Shown here: in pieces, positions 46,644 through 57,059 of the stretch | Layout: the number at the start of each line of letters is the position of its first letter | Position numbering within the stretch: position 1 is the stretch's first letter | NCBI RefSeq assembly: GCF_029867415.1 | Contig: NC_081181.1 | Span: forward strand, 70,280,144-70,344,143 | Origin: Vicia villosa | Taxonomy: Eukaryota; Streptophyta; Magnoliopsida; Fabales; Fabaceae | Direction: 5' to 3' | Length of the DNA: 64,000 nt | The notes under the pieces: model-generated | The model's database searches: none | Told to the model about the DNA's origin: nothing | What the model saw: the letters and a program-made list of their open reading frames with translations, nothing else | Program-made: the position numbers and the translations under genes

Positions 46644-47176
46644 AAAGAATTGGTATATTTGATACTGATATAAGGCCACATAACATGGTTTTGTCTAACT
46701 ACGAAGGCAAAATAGGGCAAACCTTGGGAGTTGTCCAAGTAAATCTAACGGTGGGTTCAGTCACGAGGCCAACTATGTTTATGGTCATACCAGCAAAAGC
46801 AAATTATAACCTCTTGCTCGGAAGGGAATGGATCCATGGAGTTGCTGCTGTGCCTTCGACAATGCATCAAAGGTTAACCATTTGGAGAGAAGATGGCATA
46901 GTAGAGAATATTGAGGGGGATCAGAGTTATTACATGGCTGAAGTTAATCAAGTTAATAAGACTAACTTTGATAGGAACTTGGCAAACATAGGACCTTGCC
47001 ATGTTGCGGAAGATATATACACCCCAAACAAGAATGCATTGTATTACTTGTCTTTGCACCCAAATGGGTTCCAATGGAATAGGGAAATAATGGACGGCCC
47101 AGAAGATACCGCACCAATAGAGCATTATCCAACAATACGGCCAACAGGCTGGGATGACGACGTTGATGATGTCTGA
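46637..47176 (+). pseudogene. R5 protease, C-terminal part
   Basis: It continues the protease in a shifted frame (LKRIGIFDTDIRPHNMVLSN), with NYNLLLGREWIHGVAAVPS, the conserved retropepsin C-terminal segment, followed by a linker. A stop at 47174-47176 and another frameshift pass the reading to 47154 onward. R1 carries the corresponding segment at about 9440-9900. Confidence 0.85.
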
Positions 47177-48458
47177 GTCATCATTCTTCGAAAAGATTTT
47201 GGCTTATATAGCCGAGAATAAAAGAAAGACGGCTCTCGAAGCCGAATTATCAAACATGTTGGTTAATGCAGGTCTAAGAAAGGAAGAAACGACAGATTCG
47301 GGGATACATATGATCCCTCAACCACCTGAAGATCCAGTTCGAGTCGAAGAAATCTCAGGAGAAGATTCGAGTCAAAGGTTAGACGCAATCTACAACGAAG
47401 AACCCTTGGGATTCGAGAAGGACCCAATGGCATCAAACATAAAAATGTTAGCCCAAGATCCACTCGAAGAAGTAAATCTTGGAGACGAGGATCGAAAGAG
47501 GATAACATACGTCAGTGCGAAATTAGACCCAGCGTTGAAATCAAGAGTTATCAAGTTGTTAAAAGAAAACAAAGACTGTTTCGCTTGGGATTATGACGAG
47601 ATGCCTGGTTTAGGAAGAGACCTGGTCGAACTAAAGTTGCCAATAAAGGATGGGAAGAAGCCCATAAAGCAGACTCCTAGAAGGTTCGCGCCAGAGATCC
47701 ATTCAAAGATTAAAGCAGAGGTCGAAAGGCTTCTACGTTGCAAGATCATCCAAACTACAAGGTACGTTGAATGGATTGCCAATATTGTACCTGTTATAAA
47801 AAAGAATGGTTCATTAAGAGTATGCATAGATTTTCGTGATCTGAATGCAGCAACTCCTAAGGATGAATATCCCATGCCTGTGGCAGAAATGCTAGTAGAT
47901 TCAGCCGCAGGCTTCGAATACCTAAGTATGTTGGATGGATACTCTGGGTATAATCAGATCTTCATTGCAGAAGAAGATGTGTCTAAAACAGCTTTCCGTT
48001 GCCCAGGGGCAATAGGCACCTATGAGTGGGTTGTAATGCCTTTCGGTTTAAAGAATGCTGGGGCAACCTATCAAAGAGCAATGAACTCTATATTCCATGA
48101 TTTTATAGAAACATTCATGCAAGTATACATAGATGACATCGTTGTGAAATATGTTTCAGATTACGATCATCTTGATCATCTAAGCCAATCATTCGAAAGA
48201 ATGAGAAAACATGGCTTAAAGATGAATCCCCTTAAATGTGCTTTCTTTGTGCAGGCTGGAGATTTCCTGGGCTTCGTAGTCCATAAGAAGGGAATAGAAA
48301 TTAACCAGAATAAAACGAAGGCTATCATGGAAACTAAGCCTCCATCCACGAAGAAAGAACTGCAGTCCTTACTGGGGAAGATAAACTTCTTGAGAAGGTT
48401 TATCTCTAATTTGAGTGGACGCACGCAAGCTTTCTCCCATCTACTTCGACTCAAGTAA
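47154..48458 (+). pseudogene. R5 reverse transcriptase
   Basis: 434 residues: a linker, then the RT fingers and palm. Visible motifs are WIANIVPVIKKNGSLRVCID, YPMPVAEMLVD, MLDGYSGYNQI, AFRCPGAIGTYEWVVMPFGL, and the catalytic YIDD (about residues 325-328, codons 48126-48137), all apparently intact. The thumb follows (LGKINFLRRFI) up to a TAA at 48456-48458; the same frame continues for about 25 codons (FEWRAEHQEAFDKIK) before the next frameshift at about 48530. RT would copy element RNA in Ty3-type particles. Confidence 0.92.
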
Positions 48459-48532
48459 GGAAAGTTTGAATGGCGTGCTGAACATCAAGAAGCTTTTGAT
48501 AAAATCAAGCAATACTTGATCCATCCACCAAT

Positions 48533-50287
48533 TTGTCTCCCCCAAATGGGAAGAAGCACATGCGCCTGTATATTTCGGCTTCAGATAATACAATAGGCAG
48601 TATGTTAGCGCTAGAAGATGAAAATGGCATCGAAAGAGGCATTTATTATTTAAGTAGAGTACTCAATGATGCAGAGACTAGGTATAGCGCAATAGAAAAA
48701 CTCTGCCTTTGTTTATATTTCTCTTGTATCAAACTTAAGTATTATATAAAGCCAGTTGATATTTATGTTTCGTCTCATTGTGATGTTATCAAACATATGC
48801 TATCAAAGCCAATATTGCATAGTCGAATTGGCAAATGGGCTTTAGCCCTTACTGAATACTCACTGATATTTCAACCTCTTAAGGCAATGAAAGGTCAGAT
48901 TGTATCCGATTTCATTATTGACCATGCAGTGGTTGAGAACCCTCAACAATATGTAGACTTGAAGCCTTGGAAGCTATACTTCGATGGTTTGACTCATAGA
49001 GAGGGAACTGGTGTTGGAATGTTGATAATTTCTCCTGATGGAATTCCAACAAAGCTCAATTACAAGATTGAAGGTCCCTTATGCTCCAACAACAAAGCTG
49101 AATATGAAGCACTGATTGCTGGACTTGAAGCTTTGTTAGAATTGGGGGCAACCAGAGTCGAAATTAAAGGAGACTCCGAACTAGTGATTAAGCAACTAAC
49201 AAAGGAGTACAAATGCATCAAAGAAAACTTGATCATGTACTTTGTCATAGCAAATAGGTTGCTTAAAAAATTTGAATATGTGGAGTTAAATCACGTCTCG
49301 AGGACCAAGAATCAAGAAGCAAACGATCTGGCACAGTTAGCCTCAGGATACAGGGTATCAAAAGAGAAATTAGAGGAACTGATCGAAGTAAGAGGAAAAG
49401 CAATGGCTACCAAGCTTTCCCCAAGTGACTTGGAGAATTCACAATTAGGTTTTGCCAGCAAAGAAGAGTTTGAAGTATTAAATATAGACTCTTTAGCAGA
49501 CACAGATTGGAGGAGTCCAATTGTGAACTATCTAAAAGATCCTTCGACAGACACGGATAGAAAGGTGAAGTATAGAGCTTTATCATATTTCCTGATGGGG
49601 AACGAATTGTTTAAGAAAACTCCTGAAGGAGTCTTGGTGAAATGTCTGGGTGAAGCAGAAGCATATTTGGCTCTCTCAAATGTACACAGTGGAGCATGTG
49701 GTGCACATCAAGCGGGGCACAAAATGAAATGGCTTCTGTTTCGATATGGAATGTATTGGCCTTCTATGTTAAAAGACTGCATAGAATTCGCAAAAGGGTG
49801 TCAAGAATGCCAAGAGCATGCAGGTATTCAACACGCTCCAGCGAATGAGTTAAGTTCAATAATAAAACCACGGCCTTTCAGAGGCTGGGCACTAGATCTG
49901 ATTGGAGAAATTCACCCTAAATCCTCTAAGGGTCAAAGATACATACTAGTAGGAATAGACTACTTCACAAAATGGGTCGAAGCGATACCGCTGGCGAATG
50001 TGGACCAAGAGGCTGTGATTGAGTTTATTCAGAAACACATCATATATAGATTTGGAATCCCAGAAAGTATAACCACAAATCAAGGATCAGTGTTCACTGG
50101 GCGAAAGATGCAAGACTTCGCCAAAGAAATGGGTTTCAAGTTGCTTACTTCTACACCTTACTATGCTCAGGCAAATGGACAAGTCGAAGCAGCGAATAAG
50201 ATAATAATCGGTCTCATAAAGAAACATGTAGGAAAAAAGCCTAAGAGTTGGCCCAAAACCTTGGACCAAGCGCTTTGGGCTTGTTGA
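48533..50287 (+). pseudogene. R5 RNase H, second (archaeal-type) RNase H and integrase core
   Basis: 584 residues. Residues 1-110 are the RT-linked RNase H remnant. Residues about 145-275 form a second RNase H with LYFDG, NNKAEYEAL, GDSELVI and NQEANDLAQL, matching the D-E-D-D set; an extra RNase H of this kind is a hallmark of the Tat lineage. Integrase follows: the HHCC zinc domain (HSGACGAHQAGHK, CQECQEHA) and the core with ALDLIG, the second acidic site changed to Asn (TTNQGS, codon 50078-50080), and NGQVEA. A TGA at 50285-50287 interrupts the core; the same frame continues after it. The Asn probably abolishes integrase activity. Confidence 0.92.
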
Positions 50288-50776
50288 ACATCTCCAAAAG
50301 AAGCTACAAACACTACGCCTTTCCAACTGACATTTGGACATGACGCAATACTCCCAGTTGAGATATATTTGCAGTCAGTTCGGATACAAAGACAGGCAGA
50401 AATTCCTCCTAACATGTATTGGGAGTTGATGATGAACGAATTAGTAGACTTGGACGAAGACAGACTTCGAGCATTGGAGATGATAAAAAGACAAAAAGAA
50501 AGAGTGTCCAGAGCATACAACAAAAAGGTGAAAGGTAAAACGTTTATCAATAATGACTTAGTTTGGAAAGTTATTTTACCTATAGATCGAAAGATTCAAA
50601 CACTTGGTAAATGGTCCCCACACTGGGAGGGACCCTTTCGAATCTTGAAAGTATTCTCGAATAACGCTTACGAGATAGAAGAGTTAGCAGAAGATCGCAG
50701 GATCCTAAGAGTAAACGGGAAGTATCTGAAGAGATACAAACCAAGCATGCACGAAGTAAAGATTGCAAAAACGTAG
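50288..50776 (+). pseudogene. R5 integrase C-terminus (GPY/F-like module)
   Basis: It continues the frame after the stop at 50285. It reads TTPFQLTFGHDAILPVEI, a helical RALEMIKRQKERVSRAYNKK segment and the module GKWSPHWEGPFRILKVF ending RYKPS. A TAG at 50774-50776 closes the polyprotein. No chromodomain follows, as expected for Tat elements. Confidence 0.88.
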
Positions 50777-51018
50777 ATATTGAGGTATACTACGTAAGCC
50801 AAAATGGTTGAACTAACACCAAAATAGCTGTGTGTTCAAACAAACATGTATGGCAAATAAAGTAAGAAGACAAAGAAACTTCAAAATATTTTCCATTAAT
50901 ATCAAAGGAGTACATTCATTACAGAAAAGGTGGTTCCCAAAACATTGAAGGTCACAAAATCCAAAACATAAAAACCTAAAACAAACCACCTCCTAGTTGA
51001 TCCTTTGATCTAAACCCT

Positions 51019-51801
51019 CTAGGGAAACATGGGCAAGCTTTCCGCCTCGAACATGTCCATGGATCCAGAGTTACGCATCCTCCTTACTATTCCCTTTTTG
51101 AGGAATATGTAAGATAAGAGCCTTCCATATGGAAGACACGTTATGACCCCTTGACGAGCAGCAGCCATAGAAACTGCTTCAACAAGCCCTTTGAAAATCA
51201 TTAAAGGGAAGTTGATTTTCTTCCCACGGAGGGCACAGAGGATAAATTCCAAATCCTTCACCATGATGCTGTTTTGATCATGGTTTCGTGGATGAAAGTT
51301 TCCCACGAGGAGTTGATGCCAAACCCTAATGACCTTGGCGCTGAAAGGATCGTTATCCATGAGAGTCCTCAACGAAAGATGAGTAGTCATGTTGAAGCTA
51401 TTGTCATCAAAAGTCTCACCAGAGTTATTGCATCTCATCAGGTTAGAGATGGTGGAGGGAGTGATTCTAATGTGGGCACTTCGAACCTCAGAGACTATAG
51501 TGGTTCTGCCTTCCGGATTTATGCGTAGAGACGCAAACATCCAAAAGTCTGCTAACATGTTGGGATAAACAGGTCCCTCTAGGATTTCATAGTAGAAATC
51601 AAGTTCTTGGTTAGCAAAAAGGGCACTGATGCTTATGAAGTTTTCCTCAAGTTCTTCTTCAGAGAGTTTGAACTCCTTTTTTATGCAAGCCCTAATGTTA
51701 TTGTAAGTGAGGGGTAGTGCCATGTGGAGAAGAAAAGTTTGAAAAGGGTTTTTCTGACTGTGTTTGAGAGAATGCAAGAAGAGAAACGAAGTTTTGGACA
51801 A
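51019..51801 (-). CDS. R5 antisense ORF 1 (putative plant transposon protein domain)
   Basis: A 260-residue open frame runs opposite to pol, 240 bp downstream of it. It has no stop, although the polyprotein has four. A likely internal start is MALPLTYNNIRACIKKEFKL. The body has SALFANQELDFYYEILEGPV and HIRITPSTISNLMRCNN, similar in style to the 'putative plant transposon protein' domain found in antisense ORFs of Tat-lineage retrotransposons. Function is unknown; nuclear or RNA-related roles have been proposed for the class. It ends DMFEAESLPMFP. An upstream extension of about 26 residues may not be translated. Confidence 0.7.
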   Translation of the reverse strand: MSKTSFLFLHSLKHSQKNPFQTFLLHMALPLTYNNIRACIKKEFKLSEEELEENFISISALFANQELDFYYEILEGPVYPNMLADFWMFASLRINPEGRTTIVSEVRSAHIRITPSTISNLMRCNNSGETFDDNSFNMTTHLSLRTLMDNDPFSAKVIRVWHQLLVGNFHPRNHDQNSIMVKDLEFILCALRGKKINFPLMIFKGLVEAVSMAAARQGVITCLPYGRLLSYIFLKKGIVRRMRNSGSMDMFEAESLPMFP

Positions 51802-52316
51802 GAGTTTTGAAGCAAGCGTGAAGAAAGAAGTATAATGCTAATCCTTTATATAGACCTGGGGCAATAAAGGAACGGTTCAATTTTAATGATTGATTAGACT
51901 GCGTTTGGTATTCCAAAGAGAAGTTATGGCTTCCGCCGTTTCCCGCCCTTGGAAGTTGAGATGTAATCATGAATAACTGGTGCACGCACGTCTCAAAGAG
52001 ACGTTTTGAAGAAAGTGACGTCATCACTTAATGATGGTTACAGCTAAGGGAGTAGAAATGTCAAGTCTAGGCTAAAAGGGTTGCGAAGGATAGTCAGGTC
52101 ACGTGCTTACATTTATTAAGATTACTGTGGCAATAAAAATATATTTTGGCAAGCTTTGAAGAATTGCTAGAGTGCTACTCATGACCATTGCAAAATGAAA
52201 TAAGTGGGTAAATTGACAGATAAAGTTGCACGTATATAGATTCTTGGAGAAACTGACTACAAAACAAAGAAAAGATAAGTGCGCAGCACAAAAAGAGAGT
52301 ACAAGGTTCGAAGCAA

Positions 52317-52769
52317 CTAATTAAAATCCCTAGGAAGATTATCTTTTATCTTCGAATCTTGAGTTTTCCACGAAGACATACGAAGATCAAGCAATGCCCG
52401 TTGTCTCTTTAGTTCTTCAATTTCTTGCACTAGCTTCTGTGCAGCCTCGAAGTGTTGGATCACTGACTGCGCCACTTCAGTTAATTCCTGCTGATTGGTT
52501 TGCTGAATTGTTGCCTGACGAGACTCAGCCTCCTTTATCTTCTCTTCGAGCATTTTAATTTCCTGTTTCCAAGACTTGATATTCTTTTCACATTCGTCAT
52601 ACACTTCTTGATTCTTCAAGCGCTTTAGCTTAAGGGCGTCACCCTTTTTGGTTGCATCAGTAGCAGCTTTCCATGAAGAACTATGAGAAGCCATCTTCGC
52701 AGTGAGTTGTTCGTAAACATTTTGCTTCCGAAGAATGTTAGACTGAAGTTGTTCGATTAGAGAGCTTAG
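52317..52769 (-). pseudogene. R5 antisense ORF 2, coiled-coil, cut by R6
   Basis: The minus strand reads about 150 residues from the R6 boundary: SSLIEQLQSNILRKQNVYEQ and SWKQEIKMLEEKIKEAESRQ, then AAQKLVQEIEELKRQRALLD and the end NLPRDFN. The Glu/Lys/Gln/Leu heptads predict a long coiled coil. It lies upstream (minus sense) of antisense ORF 1. The open frame runs on beyond 52769 to 52925, but that part is R6 LTR sequence, so the true N-terminus is lost. Confidence 0.72.
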
Positions 52770-53451
52770 TGTCGCTACCGCGAAAAATGGAATCAGAGTC
52801 GCCACTAATATATTCATCCCATCGCGGGAAAGGAATATCAGAAACCTAACTCGAAACAAGACCAAGGTCTTTCGACCAGAGAATAGGGCACGGGAGTCGG
52901 TTACGCAAGGGGAAGGTGCTAGCACCCCTCACGCCCATCGTACTCGATGGTATCCACCTATGTTTGTTTCTATCTAAAGGGTGTATCTAATGTCTAAACC
53001 TAAATGCGAATGAATGCAAAAGAAATACGGGGAAAAGAAGGATTATTTACAAGTGTGCTCGCTTAGGCCCCGCGACCCAATGCCTACGTATCCCTTAAAA
53101 GGAATCAGAGCGACCGTAGTTCGGCTCAATAGTTTCCATTTGTTTTGTGTTTTTTAGTTGAACAGAGGTTAAGGTCACAATCCACGATGCTCGACCTTTG
53201 GAGACTTATACGCCTAGTTTTGGAAAGGACTTAACTTGTTCTTAAGCGCCTAACAAGGCAAAAGAATGAACTTGGGTTTGTGTTTTTTATGTAACTACAT
53301 GATGAACAAAACCCAATACAAGGTTTCGCACCACTTCGTCACTTTGTTTTAATTCGAGCCTTTATTAAATGTTTTAAATGTTTTTGGTTGGGTATTTTTT
53401 AAGGGGATTTACTTTGCGATTTGAATCACATAAAAATGTATAATGATCGAG

Positions 53452-53705
53452 AAGCAGATTAGGGAATGAATCCCACTCACTTCTATCCCATTATATAATG
53501 TTCAAGAAACAGATTAGGGAATGAATCCCACTCATTTCTATCCCATTAATTAATGTTTGAGAAACAGATTAGGGAATGAATCCCACTCATTTCTCTCCCA
53601 TTAAGTAGTTACCGAGAAACAGATTAGGGAATGAATCCCACTCATTTCTATGCCACTAAGTGATTGAGAAACAGATTAGGGAATGAATCCCACTCATTTC
53701 TCTAT
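53452..53705. repeat. Minisatellite in R6 LTR, five units of nested hairpin
   Basis: Five units of about 47-64 bp share CAGATTAGGGAATGAATCCC and ACTCATTTCT. Each unit holds GGGA-ATGAA-TCCC inside an outer AGAAA...TTTCT pair. The first unit has AGAAG...CTTCT instead, a compensated change. Confidence 0.9.
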
Positions 53706-55492
53706 CACTTTCTTAATGTGATTCGCATCTTTATTCATTAGTGTTTTAATGTTGAAAAAGAAAAAGAATGAACAAAGGGGAACTAACCTATTCTCTAATC
53801 TAAGTTATTCTAATTCCTACTTCTAATTCTAAAGGGAGCATTAAAATGGTATTAACAAAGTAGGCCAAAAATATGGCCAAAAGCAAGTAACAAAAATCAC
53901 ATGACAATTACACAAAAATGACATGGAAATAGTACAAAAGCAATTCAAGCATTAGTGCGAAATTAAACTAAAAAATACTACTATTTTTATGGGTTTTTGC
54001 ATGAAGGAGAATTGAAAGGATTAATGTCAAACTTAACCTAAAATCTACTATTTTTATGAGTTTTTTATTGTCAACAAGGGAAATCTAATTCAAGTCTAAA
54101 TTGTATTAAAAACCTAAATTCTAATAAGCCTAAACTAGTATTCTTTTATTGTTTATTTTATGTCATTTTTATTACCTAAAAATCTAACAAATTTAATGGT
54201 GATTATCTTGTGAAAATGAACCTAAATCTACAAATTTTAATGGAGATTATTACCTAAAGTCTAACGAAGTGTGGGTTTTTTACCATACTTTTATTAACTA
54301 AATGTGCTAGAAAACAAACTAGTTATTAACTAAATCTAATGCCTAAAATCAAGCACACAGGGGGGTGAAAACTATAAGCAATGATGCAGGGAGTAATAAG
54401 GGCGCAGGCCCACGCGGTTATGGCCCAAAGTTGTTTTTGTACAAATTCTATGAAGTGCCAAAAATGGCACAGCACTGGGCCTCAGGGGGAGTGTAATGAG
54501 TAATTCGGGCCCAAGAGATTGTTTCCGTTTGATCCATTGTTGTTATTCACCATCATCCAGAATTCGTTTTTTATTGATTTTCATGAAAAGAAGAATTAAT
54601 TTAATAATTAAATAAAAGATGATAATCAAATTGGGAATTAGGGTTCAGTATGTGACCGTTCGTCTATCTCAGACTCATCTCACTCTCGTCTCTTTCGCTC
54701 AAACACGACGGCGTCGAGCAGCGGCCGGATTCTCCCTTCCTTCTTCTCCGTTCAGATTCGCCGCAAGCACCACCGTAACGGTGCTCTGTTCATCACCACA
54801 GATGTTGTCCTCTCAACTTAACCTCAGCTCCGACTCGAATCCTCCTTTCTCTCGATTCCGTTTTCATCTTTCTCCGATCCAACCAATTATTGCCCCGATT
54901 TGTCTTTCTCGGTCTCTATCGACTCAAACTCTCAAGCTCAATCTTTAATCTGATTCAGCACATGCTAGCCAACGAAGAATGACTCGCTCCATGTAATGTC
55001 TTCAGCCTCTCTTCTTCCTCGATTCGAACTTCTACTTTTCTCAGTCGAATCTTCGCGTGTTGCTCTTCAAGGTGCAGCGGTGTTGCTGCGATGATTGATG
55101 AAGATTTGATGCGAAGGGGACGATTTGCGAAGAAGGTGGAAGGAGAACTAAAGAATTGTGTTGATTTCTGTTTATCGATTTCAGTTTGTGATTTCCTCTT
55201 CTATGTTTTCTGCAGAATTCTCTGGTGAATCCAATGGAGGAATCTTGGCATGGAGAATTGAAGATGTGAGATTATGGATTGGAGATGGTTATGGTGAATG
55301 AAGGGGATTGGAGATGCTGATGAAGATGAGAGAAGAAAATGGTGGGGAATGGAAGAAGTTTCAGAGAGAAGAGAGAATGAAGATGATGAGGGTGATGATG
55401 AAGGGTGAGAAGTGGAGAAGGTGATTGAAAGTGAAGATTGGTGAGCAAGAGGAAGTGAAGGAGGTGATGAATGAAGGGCTCTGTTTATATAG

Positions 55493-55502
55493 AGGTTTGA
55501 AG
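55493..55502 (-). promoter_or_regulatory. TATA box of R6 LTR
   Basis: CTATATAAAC on the minus strand, followed by AGAGCCCTTC. It fits the minus sense set by the polypurine tract and leaves about 2.7 kb of transcribed LTR. Confidence 0.65.
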
Positions 55503-57059
55503 GTGGTTATCTGAAGGTAAGTCTCATTCCCTTTCTTCTTTTTTCTGTTGAATTCAGCTAGATTCTGTTAGTTAGTTAGGAGTTTGTTAGAGATTCTGTT
55601 TGACAATTATGTTAGTTGAAGGTTTAGAAGTTGGGATAAGAAAGTTAGTTACATGCTGAAAGTTTGTTAGATTCTGGTTAGAAAGTTCATAACTGATTTT
55701 GGAAGGTTGTTATGGTTCAGTTAAAAACGGTTAGGAAAGTAACTGAATCAGTTAGGTACAGTTAGTAAAAGGTTAAGGTTGTTAGAAGGGCAGTTATAGG
55801 GCAGTTTGAATGGTTAGAGGCAGTTAAAAGGGAGAAGCTGGAGGCTTTGTTAATTATACAGGGTGGTTTGCTATTGTATTGATTATGCAGGTTTTGTTTG
55901 AATGGTTTTGAAGGATTGGCTGAATGTTATGAAACTGTGAGCGAACCGTATGGTGAAGATGTGTGCATAGCTTAGATTATATTGAAGATTCTGATTTAGG
56001 TACAGATACATGATGTGGGAGTGGTTATTAGTGAATGTATTTGAATGCTGGTTTTGGTTTATATTGACTGCACTTGTTTTATGACTCAATTTACATGTTG
56101 TTTGGATAGGTTTGGGAACTTGTCAAGTCAAAAGATAGGCTGCAGCAAGTGTATTGGTGCGGAGACGCAACTAGTGTAATCGCACGGCTCATGGTGTATT
56201 TGGAACGACACAGAAATGGGCTAAACTATGAAGCTTGAAGATTGGGGAGAAAGAATATGCTTGAAGTTTTGAAGTTTAGTATAGAAATGTAACTAATTGA
56301 CTTTGTAATGAGACTTTTTCCTCTTTTTTGTATTGAATTGGATTGGAAGGGAACATTGAACAAGTAGATGATTCTCCTTGTAAAGTAATATGATATATAT
56401 ATACATATGGTTCTTGAAACTTGTAAATGGATGGTTACTCATAGCATGTTACGGTTTCTCTTCCCCAAAATTGAGACTTTAATTCCTTCTCCCTCCTTGT
56501 GTTTCCACTTTAATTTTACTTGTGATTTCACAGCCAAAAATTCTGAAGAAAAAATGCCCCGCACTTGAAATGATTCACGAAGTTCCACATAACTTTGATT
56601 CTTGTATGCAATCCCGAGTGACCGAGTGAGTTTGACCTTCGAATTAATGATAAGGAAATCTAGATAGATCCCTAATTCATCTGATGATTGTAAGCATAAT
56701 GACATGAAGCCCAGAACCTACACTCAAAAAGACCCTTTGATCGCCACAAGAAATAGGGAAATAAACTCTAATTCCACAGTTCAATGCTCATAAATACTTC
56801 GGTGAGAATAGCCTTGTAGCTTGAGAAGACAAAAGTTCATGATGAATGACCATATCAAAAATCTACTTCCACAACCCATGCTTCGAATGAGAACCAGATG
56901 ATCCAAGCTTATTTGATATGTACGTCTCAAACCAATGCAAAAACTTTGATTAATGAATGCATGAGTTATGTTAATGCCCTAGTGGAAAGATGATGCATAT
57001 GAAATGAGAAGTTTAAGCCAGTTAGAAATAAATATGTGGGCAAATTTTGGGGTGCAACA

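Larger units (their letters stand above)
52770..57059 (-). mobile_element. R6: 4.29-kb 3' LTR, minus sense
   Basis: The plus strand begins TGTCGCTACCGCG and ends GGGGTGCAACA (sense TGTTGCACCCC...GCGACA). Just outside (57060-57076) GATTGAATAGGGGCAGC on the minus strand is the polypurine tract, so this is a 3' LTR. The left flank CTTAG (52765-52769) would be the target duplication in R5. A minus-strand TATA CTATATAAAC is at 55493-55502. The U5-side stem-loop (52908-52929) and GGGATACGTAGGCA (about 53082-53095, minus) are shared in form with the R3/R4 family. It carries the minisatellite at 53452-53705. Short plus-strand ORFs such as 54619-54948 are antisense and low-complexity. Confidence 0.85.

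Noticed and set aside
52800..52815. TGGCGACTCTGATTCC on the minus strand as primer-binding site of R6
   Set aside because: It lies about 35 bp inside the LTR end, and the polypurine tract shows that this is the 3' LTR; it may be an LTR word shared with the R3 family (GGTGGCGACTTT).
54619..54948. 109-residue Ser/Pro-rich plus-strand ORF
   Set aside because: It lies antisense within the R6 LTR, low complexity, no homologue recognised in the other LTRs.
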